Source: Adiantum capillus-veneris
Taxonomy: Eukaryota; Streptophyta; Polypodiopsida; Polypodiales; Pteridaceae
Length of the DNA stretch: 64,000 nucleotides
Assembly (NCBI GenBank): GCA_014529385.2
Contig: CM043962.1
Span: forward strand, 51,121,405-51,185,404
Direction: 5' to 3'
Below, piece after piece: positions 21,926 to 32,923 of this stretch; position 1 is the first letter of the stretch; each line of letters opens with the position of its first letter. Made by a program: the position numbers and the translations under genes. The notes beneath the pieces were generated by a model that saw only the letters and a program-made list of their open reading frames with translations, ran no database searches and had not been told where the DNA came from.

Positions 21926-22914
21926 CCCCTTCATGGATCAATGAAAGTTCTTGTTGCCCACAACCCTTCAAAATAAAGCTCAATTGTTAGTGCAGAAAGC
22001 ATTTGTCAATCAATACAAGCACTAAAAATGTCATGATCAATCACAAACTCAAAATGATACTTCTCTCTCTTGATCATTCAAGAAGCACAAATTTTAGTGT
22101 TATGTAGGGGTTTTGCATTTATAGCAAGCACTAGAAAATGTACAATCAATGCCGAGTCCAAATTTTAATGCACATTCTCGACCAAGCATCAATTTAGTGT
22201 CAATGTAGCTTAGGATGAGCCCACATGCATGCCAAAAAGATTTTTCCTTTTAGTGCAAAAACTTCAATCAAGCTAAGCACTAAAAATTCATGTTCAATCA
22301 TAATATCAACCTTTTGAATGCCTTCCATACACATAATATCAATGAATCATCATAATGGATGGCATAGAATTAATGTTTATATGAGTTTTCGTACATGGCA
22401 TACATAGGAAAGAGAGACAAAAAGCATATGATGACATAAATGTTATCTATGCAAAGGCAATCCGCCCAAATTTTGTATCATCAAGTAAACTATTTCCCAA
22501 GAGCTCCATAATTAGTACATAAAAGCATATGGCGTTCAAAATATGCACTAAAAAGAGTCATAATTAATCACAAGCATCGCAAGTCTGGTGTAATCATGCT
22601 AGAGTCGTCACAACGGATATGCATAAAATTGATTCTTTGGCCTAGTCTCATGTAGCAATGTACAAGTTAAGAGAAAGTGTCGTCGATCAATTCATGCATA
22701 ATACGAATCAATTTTTTTGGCACAAAAAGGGCGTCGTGTAAGCAATCGACCCTCGACCCCACACTTTTTGCAAAACTCTTTTTTGACATTGTCTTATACC
22801 TTTGATTTCTCTTTCTCACCGAATTCAAACTGGCTCAAGAAGAATCTCATTCCTCTTTACGAGCTTGAAGGTAAGGAGGGTGTGAATATCCTTTAGTTTA
22901 CATTTTTCTTTTTC
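21926..22914. repeat. AT-rich stretch with recurring GCACTAAAAA units
   Basis: GCACTAAAAA or GCACTAGAAAA followed by TCAATCA-like words occurs near 22018, 22124, 22283 and 22544. The last two are 261 bp apart, about twice the 131-137 period of the neighbouring array. No gene is seen. Confidence 0.4.
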
Positions 22915-23010
22915 TTTAAAAAAAGACAAAATTCTTTTTTACGGCGACACGATGCAGCCAATTGGATGCGGGAGAGAGAGGGGGAGGGATATCGTGTGTG
23001 GGGGCACTGA

Positions 23011-23014
<4 letters not shown>

Positions 23015-23107
<93 letters not shown>
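23015..23107 (+). repeat. (GT)n microsatellite, about 46 units
   Basis: Uninterrupted GT run. Open frames across it (poly Cys-Val or Thr-His) are artefacts. Confidence 0.99.
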
Positions 23108-23849
<742 letters not shown>

Positions 23850-24480
23850 TATAAACTATGGTGGAGTCCATCAAAAGTAACACCAAGAGCCACCGCTCAG
23901 TGACTATGCATAAAGAAGCAACCATATACTTACCTTTTTCAATCAGTAGAACCCATGGTACCAAAGGTACTTTTTAAAAAAAAGAGATGCGAAATCTGAC
24001 ATCTTTTTGTTAACCAGAGGTTATAGATGCTAGTGGTGATTACCTTGTTTTTTTAAAAAACCAATAAGACAACAATGTAACTAGTTAGGAGAGTAGCAAG
24101 ACTCCCCCCCTTTCTTCTCTTTTTTTTGAAATCTCATCATTTTTTTGCCAAAAGCTTGGAAGCTATACCCAAGCCAAAATATCCTCATCTATATACTTAC
24201 CTTCTTTATCCAAAAAGTCATATTCGATTATCTCGAACAGTAGTGTCCGGCCATACCAACCATAGCCTATTTCAAAAGCCAAAAGAATGAGCTGCTATAT
24301 ACTTACCTTCAGAAAAATGCCAGGTTATTACGATATGCAATGTCCGGCCTATGAGCTCCCAATTATGATCGACTCAAAAAAAAGAAAATATTTGAGGTGA
24401 ATTCAAACTAAATCCAAGCTCCAAAGAGTACCCATGAGTCACTTTAGGTTTACACCATGGGAACATGGGCATAACCAATA
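23850..24480 (-). other. Minus-strand segment with repeated AAGGTAAGTATA
   Basis: On the minus strand AAGGTAAGTATA occurs near 24308, 24203 and 23938 (the last as AAAGGTAAGTATATGG). Two of the copies are preceded by similar DNA starting GGCCGGACA. The sequence fits a consensus 5' splice site, but short open frames run across it (EGKYI, KGKYM). It may be a diverged repeated coding unit or repeated donors. Product unknown. Confidence 0.35.
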
Positions 24481-24720
24481 CATGGAAAATTAGCTCTTCA
24501 TTTTGATAAAATGAGCATAAAGAAAAAGACAAGGAAAAAGTTAAAGAAAAAGAAAGAGAAGATAAGGATAAGGATGAGACGAGTAAGTAGCTTGTTGAAG
24601 AATTTTTGAAAAGAAAGATAAGTTATTAAGATAAGCAGAGTGAACTTATCAATAAAGAAGATAAGTTTTTAAGATAAGTGAAGGCACTTATCTAAAATGT
24701 GCATAAAAAGAGGGCTTATC
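24481..24720 (+). promoter_or_regulatory. GATAAG-rich promoter-like region
   Basis: GATAAG or its complement CTTATC occurs about nine times between 24558 and 24720, followed by GCATAAAAAGAGGGC, a TATA-like box. GATA motifs are known plant promoter elements. Here the region is most likely LTR U3 or an orphan promoter (inference). Confidence 0.45.
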
Positions 24721-25110
24721 TTCTCATTTTACACTTCTCTCCTTCATTTTCTCAAGGTGCAACTTGAGAGTAAGCTTGAGAAAGCCATAGCCAAGCGTCT
24801 CTTACACACACCTCCTACACACATATCCCTCTCCAAGAGAAACCATAGCCAAAACCCTAATCAAATTTTTCAAAACTTGATCTTCTTCTTCATGTTACAC
24901 TCTCCCTATCCTCTCTTCTAACCCTCAAGATTTCCCTAGCTTGAATCTCGTTTATATCATTCCTTTCTCTCAATCCAAGTAGCAAAATTGGTGGTCTTTA
25001 GGTGAAGGTGAAGAGGGAGACAGCCGACTACGTCCAAAGCAAGGGGAAAATTATACTATACACACACTAAAGATTTTTTTTCTAGTTCTTTTTATACTAT
25101 TGCACTTGCT
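24721..25110 (+). other. Pyrimidine-rich leader-like sequence
   Basis: Downstream of the TATA-like box the plus strand is C/T-rich (CTCTCCTTC, CTTCTTCTTC), as in plant LTR R/U5 regions or 5' leaders. No long frame. Confidence 0.35.
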
Positions 25111-27599
25111 TGAAAGTGATTTACCTTTTATGCTTACTCAAATTCATGCTTAAGCTCTTACAAGCAAGCCTTTCCCTTGCTTTTTTGTAAAGAAGAACAA
25201 CTTCTTTTCTAATTATGGTTCGTAACTAATCATAACTAACCACATGCTAACAGCTAATCACGATGTTATTTCAAGTTCTTTAGATTACTAAACTAATATA
25301 GCATAGAGAGAGTAGAAAGCACTCTCTTTAGACATAAGTGATTGGAGATTATATGTGCCTAGATAGTATGCATGATGAATGGTGAATAATATCCTTAATT
25401 ATCCCTTAATCTCCCGCAAAAACCTTTTTATTGATTTTTTTAATTACTTTTATTCTCTTACCTATATTACTCTTATAAAGGTAAATGTCATAATTCAAAG
25501 GAAGCTAAGTAATGGAATTGTTTTTAGAACTAACCTTATTTTTCAAAAGAGGAATTATAATTTCTCCAAACAAAGTGCTTTCATGAAAGGCTCACAATTA
25601 TTATTTTTTGCATAATGTGTGTAAAAGTTTTAGTGACATACTTAAGTTAATATCTATTCTCTCGAGAGGGAGTTGAGTTTTTTGAAGGGAAATTTTATTA
25701 TAGCTAAAGGAGTTTTCTTTGAAAGAGGATCTCCCTTTCAAATAGGGTTCTCCTCCCTCCCCACTTGTCAATTGGAAAACCCCAAATCCTTAAACCATTC
25801 ATATCTACAAAATTAATCCTCTCCACGGTAGACAGGTAAGAAGGATTTGTTAACCATTCATACTCAATTGCACGAGCATTTTCACTACAGTAGCATACCC
25901 ACTCTTAGGAACTTTGCATTTTACTTTTACACTATCATCCATTGAATGGTTCTACTCTTACACAATCAAGCATCGACTCTTGCATAATCAGTCAAAAAAA
26001 AATTACGATTATAAGTTGGTGCAATCTAAAGTTCTATGTTTACAATTTATGAACCACTTTAAAGCAAAGATTATCATAAAGAGCATATGCATTGTTCTTT
26101 TTAAATTTGTTTTCTTTCAAATTTGTTTTGCAAATACGATATAGGGGGAGTAAGGGGATAGGTTCATGGAAGTGATGACCGTGTTGCTTGAATATAAAAC
26201 TCTAATTGCTTCCATGGAGATGTCCCATGGATGAAAAATGGTGCAAAGAAAATAAATGGTATTCGTCCAAGACAAAGTTAACTTGAAACTTACGTCGAGA
26301 CAAAACCTGAACTCCCAGGAGACTCGTTATTTTCTTAAGGTCTTGTATGAGTAGACATTAAAACGAAATAGAAACTAAGGATTATAACTCAAAAAACTCA
26401 CTCTAAATTTTAACTAGGACTGAAAACTTTACCGAGAAGATTTGACATGGATAGTTGTAGCATAACATAGAAGTTTTAAGTAAAAAACTTATCTTACATG
26501 TTTGGAAGAAGGCCAGCATAGGTGTTTACTTGTGGGATGCAACGAGGGATGGTCCTTTCTAGCTAGTACTGATAATCATTGGTCTATATTTTGAGCTCTG
26601 GTTCATTCAAGGCCCTGGAATTGGGAGTGGATGGAAGTGTGTCCCCACCGGGTGGTGAGACGCGTAGAAGCGTCTGGAAATCGACCTAGTTCAGATAGGT
26701 TTAATGCCAAAAGGAATGGAGGAAGGAAAATGGTTCCGTGAAGGGATCAGATAAGGGAGGAGGATATGATTTAATTAAGGAACTGTTCTAATTATTTGGT
26801 AAAAAAGAACCTTGGAAAGGCTAGGAACCTAAATGGGCTATTCCACAATTGTCCTCACCACTCAGGCTTTGCTCTGCTTGTCAGATTATTGATTTAAAAA
26901 GAACCTAGAGTAGATTATCTTTGAAGCCTTTCCCACACAAGATAAAGAAAAATAAGAATTGAAAATTGTGTAAAGGCGTCGCCTGCACACATGGTGGAGG
27001 AGACAGGATATCCAAGTCATAGGACGATGATAGGGATATGCCTAGAGAAGTATATGTAATTGCTTGAAAGATAACTAGATAACCTTAATAATACTAAAGG
27101 GAAAAGGAAGAAAAATATTCAAAAAGAAAAAGAAAAAGGTGGAACGGACCTTATAAATGCACATTTACAAGGGTATGCAACACTTTGCATGTGTTGCGGG
27201 AGCGAATCAACCACCCATAAAGTGCAGGCAACACTACCTAGATCAACATAATGTCAATCAAGGACACAGATGACACAATAGGTGCACGGAGGCAATCTCT
27301 TTAACTTGTTAGGTTGAGACCATCCCACACATACAACAGTCTGCAAGGCCAATTAAACCACAATCAAGAATCTCACTACTCGCAACTACACGGCCCAACC
27401 CACATACACACAAACGCAAGGAAACTCACCAAACCATACCAGAATCGTACAAAACTTGAGGAACACCATCCCCTCACTAGGATACACCTATCTTAGAGCC
27501 TCTACACTCAAAACCCTTGCTCTAGACCCATCTACAAAAAATGCGTATAAAGACAGAGCTGAATTTGAAAAGTGCCCGAAACTGAAGTCTATGAGTACC
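25111..27599. other. Long AT-rich stretch with no recognised gene
   Basis: Only short frames. A purine run (AGGGGGAGTAAGGGGATAGG) near 26143-26162 could be an old polypurine tract. Nothing else can be supported. Confidence 0.4.
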
Positions 27600-28360
27600 T
27601 ATGCGTAGCTTATGTCGCCACAATTCTAATGACTACTTGCACACAGAAAACAGACATTGTTTGATACACTTATGGCCACAAATAACTCGTGGCGCGTGTG
27701 CTCTGTTCCACATGGAATGCTTGGTGTTGATGCGTTACCCACAATGTAATGGACTAGTTGAAGACTACAATGGTCAAATTGTGGAGATGTTATCAAAGTA
27801 TACTAGAGAGCATCTCAAAGAGTGGACTTGGACTTAGAAAAGTGTTTATGGGCTGTAAAGAACTGCATATAGAGTGTCTACACAATTTACACCGTATGAG
27901 CTTGTTTATAGAAACAAAGCGTTCATGCCTATACAAGTTCACTTGGATGCTTTAAAGTTGTTGTGTAGAATGCAAGGTGAGCATAAAGACAAGCTGCAAG
28001 AAAGAATTTTTTCTCTAGAGTTGTTGCAAATGAATAGAGAGAAAGCCAGTGATTATTATCTTTAGGAAGCAGAGATAAGGATGGAAAAAATGAATAAGAA
28101 ACTTCCAGAGAAAGAGATTAAAGAGGGAGACCTTATAATGAAGTATGATTCTCACTTGGACTTTTCAAAAAAAACCTGAGGGACAAATGGTTGGGGCCAT
28201 ACAGAGTGAAGCATGTTTTTTCGAATGGCACATATGAGTTGGAAAAATTGTCTATTGAACGTTTGTGCTATAGAATAAATGGTTATAGATTAAAGTAATA
28301 TTTTGCAAGGCATGTGGTTCTAGATGCAAATGGTCTCTTGGTTGAGCAAAAATGCTTGAC
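27600..28360 (+). pseudogene. Second Tat-like Gypsy: degraded integrase C-terminus
   Basis: Words of the integrase core and C-terminal domain survive in several frames: YPQCNGLVEDYNGQ near 27735, FTPYELVYRNKAF near 27890, then a basic tail (MEKMNKKLPEKEIKEGDL) near 28080. Stops are frequent. The layout, with the tail followed by a polypurine tract AGAGGGTGGGCAATGATG, matches the end of the 3474-17316 element, so it is the same lineage. Confidence 0.75.
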
Positions 28361-28373
28361 CTAGAGGGTGGGC

Positions 28374-29300
28374 AATGATGATAGTCAACTTTTTGTGTGT
28401 ACAAAGTAGAGTGTATATGCATGGGAATATGTACAAAAATGTGTAAATACATGGATTTGGAAGCTTCACGATGTGGTTTTGAGTTCCAAACATGATGCAA
28501 TGTGTACAGTTTGTAAATAGTCATGCTTGCATGTGGGCATCATGCATATGTACATGCCTAGATAGGGTGTTGATGCCTTAAATGTGGTTCCAAGGGGATT
28601 GATTTCGATTTGTTTGAGCTTTCTAGAATTTAAATAATGCAAGTGGAAAGTGTGGGCACTCTCATCCCACCGAAGTTTGACACATGCAGTAACTGTCTAT
28701 TTCCGGTGCCTAATATATAGCATTGGGCGAACCACCCTAGAAGTGAGCAAAAGTGGAATTTGGGTATGTGACAATAAATCTTTGGTATCAAGAACCAACT
28801 CTACAAAATTTGGTGGAGTTTAGAGTCCGTTTGTTAATTTTCCCGCGAAAAATGCATGTAAGGGGCCAAAACTGGGCCCAAAAAAGTCAAAAATTTGTCA
28901 AATGGTGTAAAAATACAAAAATTTGCCACATCATTCACGATGCCATGATTGTTCAAGCTAGGGGAGTACTTTTGAAGTTCATCATCAGCACTTTCACCTC
29001 TTTGTGTGTGGGAGAAAGCAGGGTTTCTACAAGTGGTCCTATGTAGTCTCGTCTTGTTTGTGTTCTGTTTTCGAGTGTGTGAAGGAGTGAATGAGACTTT
29101 CTTCTTTTAAATTTTGCAGTTGGGAGATTCTATGGAATTTTTTAGGTTTCCATGGATGTGTGTGTGCGAGGAGTTGAGGAAAGAAGGTGCGGTTCTCTGC
29201 AAGACTTTGTGACCCTATATCGGTGCCATTAGGGTTGAGGCTACTCTAAATAGTCCAACAGAGTGAAGTTTGGTGAAGCATTTGCAACGGTTTAAGAGAG
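28374..29300 (+). repeat. Candidate 3' LTR of the second Tat-like Gypsy
   Basis: Starts after the polypurine tract. It shares style (GCATATGTACATG, conserved T/G-rich 3' half) but little exact sequence with the first Gypsy LTR. The end is not determined. Confidence 0.4.
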
Positions 29301-29675
29301 GCATTTTGTGGCTAGAGTTTTTGAGTTTTTATGTTTTCAATGGTTTTTCTTGTATATTTTGGTGTCCGTCAAGTGCGATTCCGAGTGTTAATCAACTTGA
29401 CTCACCTTGTAGTGTCTGCGGGCAGGCAAGGGCTTGTAGGTCAAGGTGTTTGGGGTTTGAATTAGGCTTGGAGGGAGGATTTTCATTGAGCTTTTGAGTG
29501 GTGGTATGTGAGGTGAGGTATTTAACTGAATTCCTTGTGTTGTGTTAAGGTGCGGGGTGTGTGAGTGTACGTACGGTGTTTTTTGCTCCATCAATGTGAT
29601 GATGATTTGTGTTATGGACATTGCTAATTGATAAAGTGCTTGCTTAAGGTGCATGGTTGAGTTTAATTCTTGTGT
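29301..29675. other. No gene seen
   Basis: G/T-rich sequence, possibly LTR continuation or leader. Confidence 0.3.
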
Positions 29676-29845
29676 GTGCACACCTAGAAATTGGTTAAAA
29701 ACTATCAATTTTGTGTGTGTGTGCGCACGGGTGCGTGCATGTGCATCAGAATTGACCAATGTGCACACCTAGAAATTGGTTAAAAACTACCAATTGTATG
29801 TGTGTGTGTGTGTCTGTGCACGCGTGTGTTCAGAATTCACCAATG
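29676..29845 (+). repeat. 85-bp tandem duplication with GT runs
   Basis: GTGCACACCTAGAAATTGG starts at 29676 and again at 29761. Each copy continues with GTTAAAAACTA, a GT-rich run and CAGAATT.ACCAAT. Confidence 0.9.
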
Positions 29846-31079
29846 TGCATACTTGAGTGGATTTGTGATTGCAAATGGATGTGTGTAATGTTTAATTTAT
29901 GCATGATTGGGCTAAAAAGAGGGGTTTACCTAGTTTGCCAATTCAATTGCCTAATTTGGACTTTACTTGATGGAATCAATTGGCAATAAAGTTTTTGTGC
30001 AAAGTGTGATAAGCATATAGAGGTGCAATATCAGTATGTGCAGAGCGCTTTGTAGCAAGTGACCTACAATTGGCATATTGTCCTACACAGGGCAATGTGG
30101 CAATGACATTCATGAAGGCTCTACCTTGACCCAATTTTGAAGTTTTTTATAAAGCTTTAGGATTGATACTTGGATAGTATCGACATACATTTGTTATAGT
30201 TTATCTAGATGAGCATACACACATAGTGCTCATTCTCTGTTGCAATTGGCTCATCCATTGTCTACACGTCCATCTTGCTTCCAACACTTTCAATAATTAG
30301 TGGGTTTTTTTGTCCAAAAAAAGTACTTTTCTAAAATCAAGAACATAATTATGTGGGCCTCTATGGGTGTTATAAGCAACACATAACAGTTAGCAAAACT
30401 AAGAAATGAACAAAATAATTTCAGAGTAGAGTTGACTTGGGTAGAAGTATGACGAGTGCGGAGCTTATGAGAGATGCATACATAGTGTGAAATGAGATGT
30501 ATGTTTACAAATCTATGACCCTTTTGAAATGGTGTTATAACCTATCACATAACAATGTGAGATTTTACTAGATGCACCTACAAGGACTTTAAAATTAAGG
30601 ATACTAGATCTTACATATTTTCCATGTAAGGACCTTTATTAGGTGTCCTTGAAAGTGCCCATGTTAGACTTTTAGGCTCATAGGTTCATACTACACTTTG
30701 ATGAGTTGTTTCAAGCACAAGAAGGTTCTAGGGTGAATGTTTTGTAAGGAGAACATGGTTTTGGGCTAATAAAGTCTTTGATTTTTTTTTTTTTTTGGTA
30801 TGTTTAATGGCAACCCAACTTCAATGATCTTTGTACGTGAATCAATGTGGTAGAGAACCATTTTTTTGCCTCAATAGCATATAGTAGAAGATATATGATA
30901 GGTTGCTTATCATCATGCATATTCCTTGCAGATATTATGAACTTGTCCACAACATGCAATTCCAAGATTTTTAAAGGCTAAACTTGTGTTGTTTTGCGTG
31001 GCTACGACCCTCTACATCTTGTTTCAAAGAAGTGTTTTGCTAGATGTTGCTTGGGTTTGTGTAAGCTTAGAAAAGCTCG
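29846..31079. other. Degraded sequence, no clear gene
   Basis: Possibly decayed Gypsy RT region upstream of the integrase relic, but no motif is firm. A run of about 17 T lies near 30781. Confidence 0.3.
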
Positions 31080-32400
31080 CTCAGAGTATGTTTTTTTTCT
31101 CATGATGGTCCTAGTGCTAGTCATCCTAGGATAAATCAAAAGTTTATGCACTCATTGGTCATAGATTCTATTGGTGACACTTGCATGAAGAGTAAAAGAT
31201 TATGTGATTATTTTCCAAAAGTGCCAAGTTAATATAAAAAAATGATTTAAAGTGGGAGGACTGCTTCATCCTTTAGAGATCCCTGATGGCAAGTGGGAAA
31301 GTATCTCTATGGGTTTCAAAGCAAGACTTTTGATTACTATATGTGAACATGATTCCAATTGGGTACTAGTTGACCGTCTTCTTAAGATGTGTAGGTTTAT
31401 TCATATTAATACTACAATTAAACTAGCAAGGCTATTCATGGAAAACATGTTTAGTTTCTCCACTAATATTGGAAGCGATCGTGATCGTAAGTTCAATAGC
31501 CATTTTTGGTGAGTAGTATTCCAAAACTTCGATGCTAAGTTATGTTTACGCATGATCATCGTGAAACTAATGGTCAAACCAAACGGGTAAATCAAGAAAT
31601 GCAAGATATGTTAGATGCCTCTATAAGCAAGAAATAGTCGCATCAAGAAGATTATCTACTAATTTTGAAACTTTCCTACAATGGTGTCAACAAGCATGTG
31701 TCTATAGTGTTCAATCCCTTTATGCTAATGTACAACTTTCAACCTCACTCATCGATTTTGGTTGGGTTAGCCAATGAAAATATCCCACAAGTCAAGGACC
31801 TTCACATGATGTTACGTGTTGCTTGTTTAAAAATGAAGAAGGTGATCAAGTTTTTCTACATGTAACAAAACGTTCCAAAAGTCTCAATACTGATCCAGTT
31901 CCAAAGTTATCTCCTCGCTTACTACTTCAGTCCATTCAGATCAAATGATGGTTGATTACTTTTGAAGAAGGTGATCAAGTCTTTATATGTGTATCAAACC
32001 ATTTAAAAAGTCCCAAGACTGTTCTAGTTCCAAATTTATCTCCTTACTATTGCAATCCATTCAAGATCATGCAACATATTAGAGCGGTTGCCTATAAGTT
32101 GAATTTACTATCCTATATGTGTGCATTCATTGTTTCATGTTATTTGTTGCAGGAAATGGATATGCATTAATAATAATGTTATGGACCTAGATGTTTTGGT
32201 TGATTTTATTGAGTTACCAAGTTTACCTCTTGAACCAAAATGTATTGTAGATAATCATGTATTACAGACATGACATCATGAATGCCATCAAGTTTTGGTC
32301 AAATGGAAAGATAAACTTGAAGAAGGTTTCACTCGAGAAAGCGTTAGAATGATTAAGAAAGGCTTTCCTATTTGGTTTTGAAGGACAAAAACTCTCTAAA
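31080..32400 (+). pseudogene. Chromovirus-like Gypsy integrase relic
   Basis: A broken frame holds HDGPSASHPRI (zinc-site region, near 31105), PDGKWESISM and VDRLLKMCRFI (catalytic core, 31252-31400), SDRDRKFNSHFW (31480), FNPFMLMY (31710) and, near 32290, HQVLVKWKDKLEEG, which resembles the chromodomain-side tail of chromoviruses. Many stops and shifts. Neighbouring LTRs were not found. Confidence 0.8.
31835..32095 (+). repeat. 130-bp duplication inside the chromovirus relic
   Basis: GAAGAAGGTGATCAAGT at 31835 and 31965. The following ~110 bp align (VPKLSP-type segment twice) with heavy divergence. Confidence 0.7.
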
Positions 32401-32565
32401 AAGGGAGAATTACTGGTAAGACAAGGGCCCTAGATCAGGAGCATGCCCAAGGGGCATATAAGTGTCCATGTAGGCATGGGCCCTAATGCTAGGCCCTACT
32501 ACATTTACTCTTTACCCTATTGTTACTCAGATTTGTAGAGAGCTAGTGTTGGAAGCAGTACTTTA
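32401..32565. other. Junction between Gypsy relic and Copia LTR
   Basis: Short non-coding flank of the Copia LTR. Confidence 0.4.
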
Positions 32566-32751
32566 TGTGGAGAGAGATGTGTGCAAGATGCAAGAGAGGG
32601 AAGGAGAGAAGGGGAAGGAGAAGGAGCAATACAATCTTGGGGGGAGCTTAGTGAGCCAATGTGCTCACACTCCTTATTTCCATTATAACCAAAAGAGTAG
32701 TATGAATGGGCAGGCGCTCGACCAATCCAATCATGGGCCTGAAACCTAACA
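32566..32751 (-). repeat. 3' LTR of minus-strand Copia copy A (186 bp)
   Basis: On the minus strand it starts TGTTAGGTTTCAGG and ends CTCTCTCCACA. It is preceded by AAGTGGGAGAT, a polypurine tract (32752-32762). The same LTR family is found in plus orientation at 48762-48940. Confidence 0.8.
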
Positions 32752-32764
32752 ATCTCCCACTTGA
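32752..32764 (-). other. Polypurine tract of Copia copy A
   Basis: CAAGTGGGAGAT on the minus strand, directly before the LTR start. Confidence 0.65.
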
Positions 32765-32923
32765 AGGCCAATGTGGCCCAAGTGGCTAAATAATGTAGGG
32801 GCTATTATGTACAACTGTACAAAACATGAAGCATGACCATAGCTTCACCCTACGCCCATCATCTCTATGCAATATGCGAACCTCTCTGAGGTTAAGCTCT
32901 TTGTTAGAGCATCCTCTGAGTTT

